Shown: in pieces, positions 46,944 through 54,662 of the stretch | Position numbering within the stretch: position 1 is the first letter of the stretch | How the letters are laid out: every line of letters starts with the position of its first letter | Source: Fibrobacter sp. | GTDB lineage: Bacteria > Fibrobacterota > Fibrobacteria > Fibrobacterales > Fibrobacteraceae | Direction of reading: 5' to 3' | Length of the DNA: 64,000 nt | NCBI GenBank assembly: GCA_024398875.1 | Contig: JAKSIJ010000009.1 | Span: 35,835 to 99,834 of the forward strand | The notes under the pieces: generated by a model | Database searches by the model: none | Told to the model about the DNA's origin: nothing | The model's input: the letters and a program-made list of their open reading frames with translations, nothing else | Position numbers and translations under genes: made by a program

Positions 46944-47543
46944 TTATGAAAGACTTTCATTCCCAAGCGATAAGACTTGATACATAAAAATGCACCCTTC
47001 GTCATATATCGGTTTTATATGGTCTTGAACAAAAGATTCCTGATCTGGAGGTAAGCGTGTAAATCCCATCTTTTCATAATGCCCCATCAGTCTTCCATTT
47101 GGGAGTGCATACAAATACAATGAATTTACACCGACCAACTCCGCAATCTGTTTAACCATAGGCACAACAAAATGTCTGAATATATAACGCCCTAAATGGT
47201 ATACCTCAGGATGATTTTGCCTGTAATTTGCCTCTATGGCAAAATTAGAGAGTTCAATGGCCGGAAAAGAATTGAAGGAATTTCCATCAACGCGTTTCGT
47301 AATCAATCCTGTACGCAAAGAAAAATAACCAGCAAGTTCTTGTGAAAACTTGTCTTTTACAAGATATGTGCGATTCAGATGTTCAACTTCATCGGAAATG
47401 GCGTAATGCCTTAAATATATTTCAAGTCCCCTTGCGTTTTCTGTAACCTGAAATTGTTCCATAAGCAAACCATTGATTTCGTTATCAAAAAGATGTTCCA
47501 CAGAATATCCGTCTGTGTCAAAAACCTGTGCAGAAGATATCAT
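46944..47543 (-). CDS. GNAT-fold acetyltransferase-like protein
   Basis: AGYFSLRTGLI, FPAIELSNFAIEANYRQN and NSLYLYALPNGRLMGHYEKMGF follow the strand-helix order of GNAT enzymes, including the terminal FYEKxGF-like segment. The 199-residue protein also resembles GNAT toxins that acetylate aminoacyl-tRNA. Its ATG overlaps the TGA of a 59-residue upstream ORF, the layout of an antitoxin-toxin pair, although the small partner lacks an obvious RHH domain. Confidence 0.72.
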   Translation of the reverse strand: MISSAQVFDTDGYSVEHLFDNEINGLLMEQFQVTENARGLEIYLRHYAISDEVEHLNRTYLVKDKFSQELAGYFSLRTGLITKRVDGNSFNSFPAIELSNFAIEANYRQNHPEVYHLGRYIFRHFVVPMVKQIAELVGVNSLYLYALPNGRLMGHYEKMGFTRLPPDQESFVQDHIKPIYDEGCIFMYQVLSLGNESLS

Positions 47544-47719
47544 TTCTCCCCCATTTCTTTGGCAATAGCTTCTCTACGGTGCATTTCTGCAACTCGTTTT
47601 TCAAATTCCTCGCAAATACGATCCAACTCCGTAAAATCCGGAGGAGGTGTACGGAGAATTGTCCCAAAGAATGGGTCTGCATAAAGTCTTTTGTAATAAT
47701 CTTTGTCCAGTATCCTCAT
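47540..47719 (-). CDS. Small (59-residue) partner of the GNAT gene
   Basis: The ORF MRILDKDYYKRLYADPFFGT to EKMGEK overlaps the GNAT start by four bases (ATGA). TPPPDFTELDRICEEFEKRVA and AEMHRREAIAKEMG read as an amphipathic helix, as in small antitoxins that cap a toxin. Codon use is normal and the coupling is tight, so I consider it real although it is below common length cut-offs. No known family recognised. Confidence 0.65.
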   Translation of the reverse strand: MRILDKDYYKRLYADPFFGTILRTPPPDFTELDRICEEFEKRVAEMHRREAIAKEMGEK

Positions 47720-48236
47720 ATTTTTAGCCTCACTTAAACCTTAAACGTTAAAACAAAAGCCAACACTGGCTATACAAGTTTCGTTCTATTTGGGATGCTC
47801 TAGCTTTTGCTGTTGGCGGAGGCATTCTCCGGCGTTACTTGCCAGCCTTTCGGCTGGACTCGAGCAGGTCGTGTTCCTGCCAGCTATCCAACAACACAAA
47901 CCAGAAGGTTTATGGGCCCCATCGCGGATGCACGTACGGACGAAAAGTCTATGCCGACTGTCATGAGGATTATCGAATTACATAGATAAATATATGCAAT
48001 TTGGAGAAGGATGTCAATGCTTAAGACTGAACCACCCTTTGCGATGATGACCATTTTCCCCACGCCGAGAAAATGGTTTTGAATATTGTGGACGAAAATT
48101 TCGTCCGCAATATAAAAAGACGCACTTCTCCATTCGATAGAGAAGTACGTCAGGCGGTAAAAAAATACCTTCTCGAAGGTGACAACACAAAAAAAATATA
48201 TAATAAAATTGATTCTCTTTTCCTATATTTCCCACC
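47720..48236. other. Intergenic stretch with several hairpins
   Basis: No convincing gene lies here. Frames at 47807-47989 and 48073-48300 lack ribosome sites and family features. A CCAGCC-tttc-GGCTGG hairpin is at 47842-47857. Three strong inverted repeats lie close together: 48050-48077 (ACCATTTTC/GAAAATGGT), 48085-48111 (ATTG and GGACGAAA with complements) and 48119-48151 (GACG, ACTTCTC with complements). The rsmA promoter, with TATATT at 48224-48229, closes the stretch. Confidence 0.5.
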
Positions 48237-49016
48237 ATGGATAGAGACCGCAGGCGAAAATTCGGGCAAAACTTTCTGGATGTGCCAACAGCGCAGATGA
48301 TTGCGGGTGATCTTCCCGCAAATGCCGGCGAACCCGTTCTGGAAATTGGCCCCGGTCACGGCGCCCTCACGGAGCACATGCTGGCCCGTGGCCTTGATGT
48401 CACCGCCGTAGAAATCGACGAACAGTGTGTGGAATTTCTGCAGAACAAATTCGCGAACTTCTCGAGTTTCCACATCACCAATTGCGACATTCTCAAATTC
48501 GATCTTGACAGTTGGATTGCAAATCACGGAAAGCCGTGGCTCACCGGAAACCTTCCCTACAATGTTTCCACCGCCATCATCGCAGGCATCATGCCGCGCC
48601 TCCACTTGACTCAAGGCTTCATGGGAATGGTCCAGCTGGAAGTTGCCGAACGCATCTGCGCCTCTCCCTGCTCCAAAGCATACGGGAGCCTTTCCGTTCT
48701 CGTCTCCGCATACGCCAACACGCAAATCCTCCGGAAAATCGGGCCCGAGCACTTTACGCCAAAGCCCAACGTGGATAGCGCCACCATGCTCCTCACGCCT
48801 CGCGCCAATGCCCTCCAGGCACCAGAAGGCTACTTCGATTTCGTCCGCGCCGCCTTCACCCAAAAGCGCAAAACCCTCACCAACTCTTTCGGCGGCGCCT
48901 ACCCCAAGCAAAAAATCCAGGAAGCCATCGAACTGCTGGACTACCCCGCCACCGTCCGCGCCGAGGAACTTTCTCCAGAGCAGTTCCTGGAATTCTACAA
49001 CGTCATCGCGAAGTAG
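48237..49016 (+). CDS. rsmA: 16S rRNA dimethyladenosine transferase
   Basis: FGQNFLD (9-15), VLEIGPGHGALTEHML (SAM motif I) and LTGNLPYNVST (the NLPY catalytic motif) identify RsmA/KsgA, which dimethylates two adjacent adenines near the 3' end of 16S rRNA. The 259-residue length is normal. TATATT ends seven bases before the ATG and there is no ribosome site, so the mRNA may be leaderless. GC-rich codon use contrasts with the island to its left and marks the return to core chromosome. Confidence 0.96.
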   Translation: MDRDRRRKFGQNFLDVPTAQMIAGDLPANAGEPVLEIGPGHGALTEHMLARGLDVTAVEIDEQCVEFLQNKFANFSSFHITNCDILKFDLDSWIANHGKPWLTGNLPYNVSTAIIAGIMPRLHLTQGFMGMVQLEVAERICASPCSKAYGSLSVLVSAYANTQILRKIGPEHFTPKPNVDSATMLLTPRANALQAPEGYFDFVRAAFTQKRKTLTNSFGGAYPKQKIQEAIELLDYPATVRAEELSPEQFLEFYNVIAK

Positions 49017-49064
49017 CATTTTCGCTCAAACCTTTTCAAAACATTTTTTGTATATTCTTCCGTG

Positions 49065-50030
49065 ATGTTGAACCACGCAAAAAATTTCCGGAGTTTCCGC
49101 GCCATACGTGCCACCATTGCCACGTTCATCTTTGCGACGCTGTTCCTGGCGGTTGCCCCATGCCTCGCCTTCGACATCCAAGTGAACGCCCATGTAGATA
49201 ACGCCCAGGTCTTTGTGGGCGACATGTTCAACTACGAAATCTCCGTCACCGCACCCGAAAACGCCATCGTGGATCTCCCCAGCTTTGTAGGGAACCTGGG
49301 CAGCTTCGAAGTGAAGGAGATGAAGAACGACCGCACCACCGAAGGCATGCCCAAAGGCAGCGCCAAATTCACCTGGCAAGCCACCCTCAACACCTTCGTC
49401 AGCGGCGACTTCCTCATCGCCCCCCAAGAAATTCTAGCCGTCGTCGATAAAGACACCGTCCAAACCAAAACCGACCCTGTGGCCGTGAAAGTCTCCATGC
49501 GCACGACAGGTGAAGAAACGGATATATTGGATGTGGAAGCTCCTCTGGCCGACCCCCGCCTTCCCATCTGGATTTACGTACTGCTCGCCATTCTCGGCGT
49601 AGCGCTCCTCGTGCTTCTCGGCTGGTTCCTTCATAAAAAGTTCCGCAAGCCGGGCGAAGTTCCGTTATTGCCACCGTATGAAGAAGCTGTCCTCGCCCTC
49701 ACGGAACTGCACCGCAAAAACTACCTCGCCGCAGGCGAGCAGGGCGACTACTTCATGAACCTCGGATTCATCATCCGCCGCTACATTGAGCGCCGCTTTG
49801 AAGCCGACATTCTGGACGCCACTACAACAGAACTGAAGCAGCGCATGTCCCATGTGGCGGGCCTGACCCAGGCATACAAGGAATCTGTCGTCACTCTGGC
49901 CGTAGAAACCGAGCCCGTAAAGTTCGCGAAGATGAAGCTGGATGGCGAGCGCTGCCGCTTCTGGGACGAATGGGCCGACCGCCTTCTGGAAGATACAAAG
50001 CCCCGCCCCGAGGAAACCCAGAAGAAATAA
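49065..50030 (+). CDS. BatD-like membrane protein
   Basis: A signal peptide ends near CLAFD; residues 30-160 resemble the BatD immunoglobulin-like module (VNAHVDNAQVFVGDMFNYEI, TWQATLNTFVSGDF). A membrane helix (IYVLLAILGVALLVLLGWFL) is followed by about 115 cytosolic residues (YEEAVLALTELHRKNYLAAG, DYFMNLGFIIRRYIERRF) as in DUF4381/BatD-type proteins. These usually belong to Bat/MoxR-VWA clusters, but no MoxR or VWA gene is next to it. ATG 49065 lies eight bases after a TATATT; a GTG at 49062 is an alternative. Confidence 0.72.
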   Translation: MLNHAKNFRSFRAIRATIATFIFATLFLAVAPCLAFDIQVNAHVDNAQVFVGDMFNYEISVTAPENAIVDLPSFVGNLGSFEVKEMKNDRTTEGMPKGSAKFTWQATLNTFVSGDFLIAPQEILAVVDKDTVQTKTDPVAVKVSMRTTGEETDILDVEAPLADPRLPIWIYVLLAILGVALLVLLGWFLHKKFRKPGEVPLLPPYEEAVLALTELHRKNYLAAGEQGDYFMNLGFIIRRYIERRFEADILDATTTELKQRMSHVAGLTQAYKESVVTLAVETEPVKFAKMKLDGERCRFWDEWADRLLEDTKPRPEETQKK

Positions 50031-50108
50031 AATTTTTCATATAAGCTGGAAATTTTTGTCCCCTTAAAACGTTTATAAGAGTAAAGGGGTCTTTTTTACT
50101 ATATCCCC

Positions 50109-50137
50109 TTGACAGTGTATCAAAAAGGAGATACATT
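50109..50137 (+). promoter_or_regulatory. Promoter with embedded operator dyad
   Basis: TTGACA (50109-50114) and TACATT (50132-50137), 17 bases apart, with TGTATC (50116-50121) and GATACA (50130-50135) as an inverted repeat. Hexamers, spacing and right arm position equal those at 38838-38866; the gap between arms is 8 here and 6 there. AAGGAG (50125-50130) could also act as ribosome site for ATG 50141. Confidence 0.6.
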
Positions 50138-50140
50138 TAT

Positions 50141-50524
50141 ATGAAGGAATATGTAGCGTATAAAGGCAATGCTTTTTGCATTGAATGGTATTATGATGTA
50201 AACGGCAATAGTGAAGCATTAAGATTTTTCAACAAATTGAGTTGCTCTCAACAAAGAAAAATTCTGATGCTCTTTAAACGAATGGGCGATAACGGGAAAA
50301 TCATGGATGCAACCAAATTCAGAAATGAAGGCGACAAAATCTATGCGTTCAAACCTAGACCTCATCGATTTTTATCGTTTTTCTATTCAGGACAAAAAAT
50401 AATTGTCACGAACGCATTTACAAAGAAGACACAGAAATTACCAGAGAACGAAAAAATGCGAGCTCTCGCATACAAGGCTGATTATGAAAAGAGAAATGAG
50501 CAAGGCAGCTACTATGAAAAATAA
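50141..50524 (+). CDS. RelE/HigB-like (phage Gp49-like) toxin
   Basis: EALRFFNKLSCSQQRKILMLFKRMGDNGKI, FRNEGDKIYAFKPRPHRFLSFFYSG and KIIVTNAFTKKTQKLP are the order of the Gp49/HigB-type toxins, ribosome-dependent mRNA interferases. Arg, Lys and Phe near residues 60-80 form the usual active patch. The antitoxin gene overlaps its end by 11 bases. The toxin-first order is typical of higBA. AT-rich composition suggests acquisition. Confidence 0.85.
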   Translation: MKEYVAYKGNAFCIEWYYDVNGNSEALRFFNKLSCSQQRKILMLFKRMGDNGKIMDATKFRNEGDKIYAFKPRPHRFLSFFYSGQKIIVTNAFTKKTQKLPENEKMRALAYKADYEKRNEQGSYYEK

Positions 50525-50828
50525 ATCAACATTTGACAGGGTGATGGAAAACCCGCGGCAACGCAAAAAATTCGAAAAGGAATATACCAACTTCCTGCTT
50601 TCTGAATTATTGCTAGAGGCGATGGAAGAACAGAAAATCAGCGTACGGAAATTGTCTTCACAATCGGGGATTTCTACATCTGTCATTCAAAACCTGCGAG
50701 CCATGCAGCCAGTAAATGTCACCCTGAAAACACTAAATGCCTTATTTTCCGCACTTGGCTATGAACTCGCGGCTCGAAAAGGCGAGAAATTCTACAATCT
50801 TTCTCCTGAAATATTCTGTCACAAATAA
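50514..50828 (+). CDS. HTH antitoxin partner of the RelE/HigB-like toxin
   Basis: From ATG 50514 the product is 104 residues with an XRE-type HTH (KISVRKLSSQSGISTSVIQNL, near residues 40-60) and VTLKTLNALFSALGYEL. In-frame ATGs at 50484 and 50496 are possible; I prefer 50514 because AAGG stands 9 bases ahead and the conserved part begins after it. It should bind the toxin and repress the promoter at 50109. Confidence 0.82.
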   Translation: MKNKSTFDRVMENPRQRKKFEKEYTNFLLSELLLEAMEEQKISVRKLSSQSGISTSVIQNLRAMQPVNVTLKTLNALFSALGYELAARKGEKFYNLSPEIFCHK

Positions 50829-50852
50829 AAAACACCGGCGTCAACCGGTGTT
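50825..50852 (-). terminator. Terminator of the 50891 lipoprotein gene
   Basis: On the minus strand AACACCGG (50852-50845) pairs with CCGGTGTT (50838-50831) around TTGACG, followed by a U-rich run. It lies between convergent genes. Confidence 0.82.
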
Positions 50853-50890
50853 CCTCAAAAACTAATTTATCCTAAATCCGCGCAGTTTTA

Positions 50891-51322
50891 TTATTTCTTC
50901 AAGCCAGCGGCTTCAAAGGTAGCCTTGTTATCCTTGTTGGGGAGAGCCACTGCAGTAATCCAGTTGTATTCTGCAATACCGCCGGTAAGACCAACGCGGG
51001 CGCAAAGCTGATCGCGAGCCACATTGTAGGCTTCCAGCATCTGGACCTTTTCGGCATCGGGAGCCTGATCGATCTTGGTGGACCAAACCACACCAAGTTC
51101 CACAAGGCCTGCACTTGCCTTCACATAGCGCTTGGCCTGTTCCAGCGTCACAACGGGCTGGGCAGGAGCAGTGAAAGGCTTCACCTCTACAATGGGAGAA
51201 TTTTCCGGAGCCTGTACTGCTGCAGCTTGCTTGGCAGCGGGCTGAGCTTGTTCAACATCACCGCAGGCAACAAAAAAAGAGGCTGCTGCCAAAAGTGAAA
51301 TTACAAGACTTCTTTTTGACAT
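50891..51322 (-). CDS. Small lipoprotein
   Basis: MSKRSLVISLLAAASFFVAC is a lipoprotein signal (lipobox FVAC, Cys20), followed by an Ala/Gln/Pro-rich linker to about residue 60 and a helical domain (LEQAKRYVKASAGLVELGVVW, EAYNVARDQLCARVGLTGG). It recalls other small Fibrobacter envelope lipoproteins; function unknown. A terminator follows its stop and the tRNA lies just upstream on the same strand. Confidence 0.72.
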   Translation of the reverse strand: MSKRSLVISLLAAASFFVACGDVEQAQPAAKQAAAVQAPENSPIVEVKPFTAPAQPVVTLEQAKRYVKASAGLVELGVVWSTKIDQAPDAEKVQMLEAYNVARDQLCARVGLTGGIAEYNWITAVALPNKDNKATFEAAGLKK

Positions 51323-51346
51323 AATCGCCTCATTTCTAAAATTTAA

Positions 51347-51418
51347 TAGCGGTTCAGGGATTTGAACCCCGGACCAATGGATTATGATTCCAGTGCTCTA
51401 CCACTGAGCTAAACCGCC
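51347..51418 (-). tRNA. tRNA-Met (anticodon CAU)
   Basis: On the minus strand the acceptor arm GGCGGTT/AACCGCT (first pair G-U), D arm GCTC-AGTGGTA-GAGC, anticodon loop ATCATAA with anticodon CAT, and T arm CGGGG-TTCAAAT-CCCTG fold into a full cloverleaf of 72 bases. CCA is not encoded. The anticodon stem has one weak pair. CAU could also belong to a lysidine-modified tRNA-Ile; D-arm and stem details would decide. Confidence 0.9.
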
Positions 51419-51461
51419 ATTCGCACCCAAATATAGCAACAGAGCCACATTTTTCAAGGCA

Positions 51462-52208
51462 CTACTCAAAATAAACTTGAGTTTCGACGAAATTTTCGCC
51501 CCATTTGATGGTCTGCCAACCAGGGGCTGCGCTCTTCAGGTTAAAGTACGGAGTGTTAGGGTCTATCTGCATCTGGGAAGAAGGCGCCACGTGCACCACT
51601 TGCCTACCCAGTTCAATTTCAAATTCGGAATGATAATGGCCACAGAAAATGTGAGTCAGGTTATCCAATCCTTCCAATACCTTTTGCACTTCCAGCATAT
51701 TTTTCAGGTGGTAGCGCAAGTCCATAAAGCGGTGGTTACAAAAACAAGGCGGATGGTGCAGGAATAGGAGAATCTCTCCCTTCACCTTCGGGGCTTCTTC
51801 CTTGAGCCATGCCAGCTGGTCCTGGGAGACTTCTCCGCAGGCGCTATCTAGGAAGAAGATGGAACGGCTCGCTATATCGTAGCGGTAATAGCACTTGCCG
51901 TTATGCACCTTGCCCTTCAAAAAATCAAAATAAGGTTCCATGACTTCAATACGGTCGTGGTTCCCTGGAATGATGCAGTAGGGAATATCCAGCTTTGCCA
52001 AGAATTCAGCAAAATACTTATAGGCGCCAGGTTCTGCATTCTCGTTAGCCAAGTCTCCAGAAAGCACAAGCAAGTCCAAATCCTTCATAGATTCGGAGTT
52101 CATAGCTTTCATGAAATTGGCACGAACATCTATACCTTGCACGAGACTTTCATCTTCGCCAATGTGGATATCCGATATCTGCCCTATCTTCAAAACCTTA
52201 CAAGCCAT
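51462..52208 (-). CDS. CpdA-like calcineurin-type phosphoesterase
   Basis: ISDIHIG, LSGDLANEN, IPGNHDRIE, LFLHHPPC and FCGHYHSE are the five metal-binding blocks of class III cyclic nucleotide phosphodiesterases such as CpdA. It may cleave cAMP or another phosphodiester. The frame begins with TTG at 52262, but ATG 52208 starts directly before the first strand (KVLKIGQISDIH) and is the better start. Length 248. The upstream AT-rich gap carries DnaA-like boxes. Confidence 0.85.
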   Translation of the reverse strand: MACKVLKIGQISDIHIGEDESLVQGIDVRANFMKAMNSESMKDLDLLVLSGDLANENAEPGAYKYFAEFLAKLDIPYCIIPGNHDRIEVMEPYFDFLKGKVHNGKCYYRYDIASRSIFFLDSACGEVSQDQLAWLKEEAPKVKGEILLFLHHPPCFCNHRFMDLRYHLKNMLEVQKVLEGLDNLTHIFCGHYHSEFEIELGRQVVHVAPSSQMQIDPNTPYFNLKSAAPGWQTIKWGENFVETQVYFE

Positions 52209-52561
52209 AAGTAGTCTTTCAAATATAATCCCAAAATGCTTAAAATTTTTAATTTCTCCCAAATTTCGCTGTAAATGTGACCCATATCAAATTCACAAAT
52301 TGTTGAAAATTCGGCATTTTCAATACCAGTTTGTGTTTTGGATGTGAGTTGATGTTGAAGTTTCTCTTTCAACATCTATCCACATTGAAAAAAGTGGAGA
52401 AATTTTAAGTTTTCAACAATTATAAACGAAACTTTCAATGGTATATCTTGTTGAACACCATAAAGTTATGCTAAAACTGCCAAAAACTTATCCACTATTC
52501 ACACCATTAATATCATTATCATTTTATATACATAAATAGATAGTAATGATATGGGTGTGAA
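52209..52561. other. AT-rich gap with DnaA-box-like sequences and TTCAACA repeats
   Basis: No gene here. TTATCCACT (52488-52496) and CTATCCACA (52376-52384) each differ by one base from the DnaA box TTATCCACA. GATGTTGAA/TTCAACATC is a perfect 9-bp inverted repeat (52351-52359/52368-52376), and GTTGAA or TTCAAC occurs several more times. The bactofilin operon ends at 52562 and the phosphoesterase promoter must lie here. A role in replication initiation is possible given parAB nearby. Confidence 0.4.
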
Positions 52562-52924
52562 TTAAACCTTCTCCTTAGGTTGAACGGCCGGAGCAAGACC
52601 CATCTGGCAGTTGCCCTGGAAAATGGCACCTTCCTGAATGATAAGCTGCTTGGTCTTGATGTTACCCACGAACTGGGAACTGCTTTCAAGAACCAGCTTT
52701 TCCTTGCATTCGATGTTGCCCTTGATAGAGCCGGCAATCACAGAGGAGAGAGTCTTGATTTCACCTTCAATGCGGCCTGTGCGCTCGATGATGAGCTCAC
52801 CTTCGATGTTGATGCTGCCGTTTACGGTACCAGCGACGCGGACATCGCTCTTGCCGATGATGTCACCCTTGATAAGGACGCTGTTTCCAATCTGAGTTAT
52901 TTCGTTTTCACCTTTTACTGGCAT
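52562..52924 (-). CDS. Bactofilin
   Basis: The 120-residue protein has the DUF583 right-handed beta-helix pattern: NSVLIKGDIIGKSDVRVAGT, NGSINIEGELIIERTGRIEG, GSIKGNIECKEKLVLE, with short flexible ends. Bactofilins polymerise into cytoskeletal filaments that place peptidoglycan enzymes. The M23 peptidase gene 10 bases upstream is a classic partner, so both likely act in cell shape. Confidence 0.93.
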   Translation of the reverse strand: MPVKGENEITQIGNSVLIKGDIIGKSDVRVAGTVNGSINIEGELIIERTGRIEGEIKTLSSVIAGSIKGNIECKEKLVLESSSQFVGNIKTKQLIIQEGAIFQGNCQMGLAPAVQPKEKV

Positions 52925-52934
52925 GGTTTCCTCT

Positions 52935-53735
52935 TTAGTAGTTAAAAAATGTTTCCGGATCTTCCGGTTTACCGTTGTGAGTGATGGAATAGTGGAGATG
53001 GGGACCGGTAGTGCTACCAGTGCTTCCTACGCTTCCAATAATGTCGCCTTTATTCACAGTTTGATTTTTATGAGTCTGGATTGTATTCATGTGTGAATAA
53101 GATGTCTTGTAGCCATTTTTATGGTCAATAATCACCGTGTTTCCGAGATTGCCTTTTTTGCCGGCAAATTCCACGATGCCACTGCCTGCGGCAAATACCG
53201 GATTCCCTGCCGGAGCAGCGATGTCCGTTCCGTCATGTCCGCCTTCTTCTGTAAACTTTTTGCTTACAATTCCGACAGCCGGAATGATGCTGGGGATGTG
53301 CTCCAGCTTGATTTTCTCTTCCATAGGAATCCAGTGGTAGAGACCGTCGTAGTTGATTTCAATTTTTTCAGAAGGAGTATGGGCAAACTTGTTTTTATCG
53401 ATGATGCTCTTGATGGTGTTGGAGTCGTTCTCGATGAAAGTCTGGAAGATGTTCTGGATTCTATCTTCCAAAACCCAGAGGGAATCCAGGCGGGAGAACA
53501 TCTCCTCGTAGTTGTTGTCCTTCTTGATGAGCTGGGCGTTGGTCACCTTCATCTTTTCATAGTTGGCGATGATGTGGTTCATCTTCGCCAGATTGAAAAT
53601 GAAGAATCCGCTGACCAGGATGAAGACAACCAGGAACACCTTCAGAACCACAAACCATCTCGTAGAGAAGCGATACTTCTTGATTTCGTTCGCTCCTTCA
53701 GGAATGATTTGTATGGTAAAGTACTTGGATTTCAC
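52935..53735 (-). CDS. Membrane-anchored M23 (LytM) peptidase
   Basis: A cytosolic start (residues 1-25) precedes one membrane helix (WFVVLKVFLVVFILVSGFFI), a coiled coil to about 120, and the LytM domain: GGHDGTDIAAPAGNPV (HxxxD) and GPHLHYSI (HxH). With all zinc ligands present it should cut peptide cross-links in peptidoglycan. The set bactofilin plus membrane M23 peptidase matches cell-shape modules in other Gram-negatives. It lies between parB (11 bases) and bactofilin (10 bases). Confidence 0.92.
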   Translation of the reverse strand: MKSKYFTIQIIPEGANEIKKYRFSTRWFVVLKVFLVVFILVSGFFIFNLAKMNHIIANYEKMKVTNAQLIKKDNNYEEMFSRLDSLWVLEDRIQNIFQTFIENDSNTIKSIIDKNKFAHTPSEKIEINYDGLYHWIPMEEKIKLEHIPSIIPAVGIVSKKFTEEGGHDGTDIAAPAGNPVFAAGSGIVEFAGKKGNLGNTVIIDHKNGYKTSYSHMNTIQTHKNQTVNKGDIIGSVGSTGSTTGPHLHYSITHNGKPEDPETFFNY

Positions 53736-53745
53736 AATTCTACCA

Positions 53746-54657
53746 CTAGTGATTGTCGAGAAGTTCCTGGATGCGGGTCAGGTCATCCATGCTATAGTAC
53801 TTGATGACGATGGTTCCCTCGGTCTGCTTTTCGTTGGCGGGGTTCAGGGTGACCTTGGTCCCGAAGAATCCTTCCAGCTTGCTTTCGAAGTTCTTGAGGT
53901 CAGCGCTGAGAGCAGGCTTTTCCTTCTTTTCGGAGGCCGGCTTTTTGTCTGCTTCCGGACTAGAAATGAGGGCTTCAATCTGGCGGACGTTCAGACCTTC
54001 GGCGATAATCTTCTTTGCGATAGCTTCAGGGTCCTTGATTTTGTCGCTGCAGAGAACACGGGCGGCGCCACTACTGAGTTTTCCATCCTGAATCCAGGCC
54101 TTCACCGTCTCCGGCAGTTTCAGCAGGCGGAGGGCGTTGGTGATTGCGGAGCGGGACTTACCAACAGTTTTGGCCAAATCATCGTGAGTGTAGTTGTGAT
54201 TATCAATCAATTGTTGATAAGATTCAGCAATTTCTATCGGGTTCAGGTCCACGCGCTGGATGTTTTCGATGAGGGCCCATTCGCTCATGGTCCGGTCATC
54301 AAGAGCTTCGTAGACTTGAGCCTTGATGGTGGTCTTCCCTGCCAAACGAGTAGCACGGGTACGGCGTTCACCGCTGATAATCTGGTAACGGTCGCCAACC
54401 TTGCGGACGGCAATGGGCTGGATAAGGCCGTGAATCTTGATGGTCTCGGCCAAATCCTGCAGTTCCTCGTCGCTGAAAACTTTTCGCGGCTGGAACGGGT
54501 TCGGGTCCACCAGATTCAGGTCAATTTCAACAATCTTGTTTTCGTTATCATTACCGCTAGCTGCCGGCGCACCAGACTTCAGTTCGTCCATATTGATATG
54601 GCTCTTCTGGAGCATGGCGCTCAGGTTGCTTCCAAATGCAAAAGACTTCTTACCCAT
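53746..54657 (-). CDS. parB: Chromosome partitioning protein ParB
   Basis: LVDPNPFQPRK and ISGERRTRATRLAG (the GERR CTP-binding box) lead into the HTH LAKTVGKSRSAITNALRLLKLP, which reads parS. The C-terminal 50 residues form the dimer domain. ParB loads at parS, spreads as a CTP-dependent clamp and recruits ParA and SMC. It follows parA by 5 bases. Three parS sites lie in the window downstream of rsmG. Confidence 0.97.
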   Translation of the reverse strand: MGKKSFAFGSNLSAMLQKSHINMDELKSGAPAASGNDNENKIVEIDLNLVDPNPFQPRKVFSDEELQDLAETIKIHGLIQPIAVRKVGDRYQIISGERRTRATRLAGKTTIKAQVYEALDDRTMSEWALIENIQRVDLNPIEIAESYQQLIDNHNYTHDDLAKTVGKSRSAITNALRLLKLPETVKAWIQDGKLSSGAARVLCSDKIKDPEAIAKKIIAEGLNVRQIEALISSPEADKKPASEKKEKPALSADLKNFESKLEGFFGTKVTLNPANEKQTEGTIVIKYYSMDDLTRIQELLDNH

Positions 54658-54662
54658 AAAGA

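Noticed and set aside
47807..47989. 60-codon frame in the gap before rsmA
   Set aside because: No ribosome site, hairpin inside, no recognisable features.
48073..48300. 75-codon frame overlapping the rsmA start
   Set aside because: Overlaps rsmA in another frame, lies over strong inverted repeats, no ribosome site.
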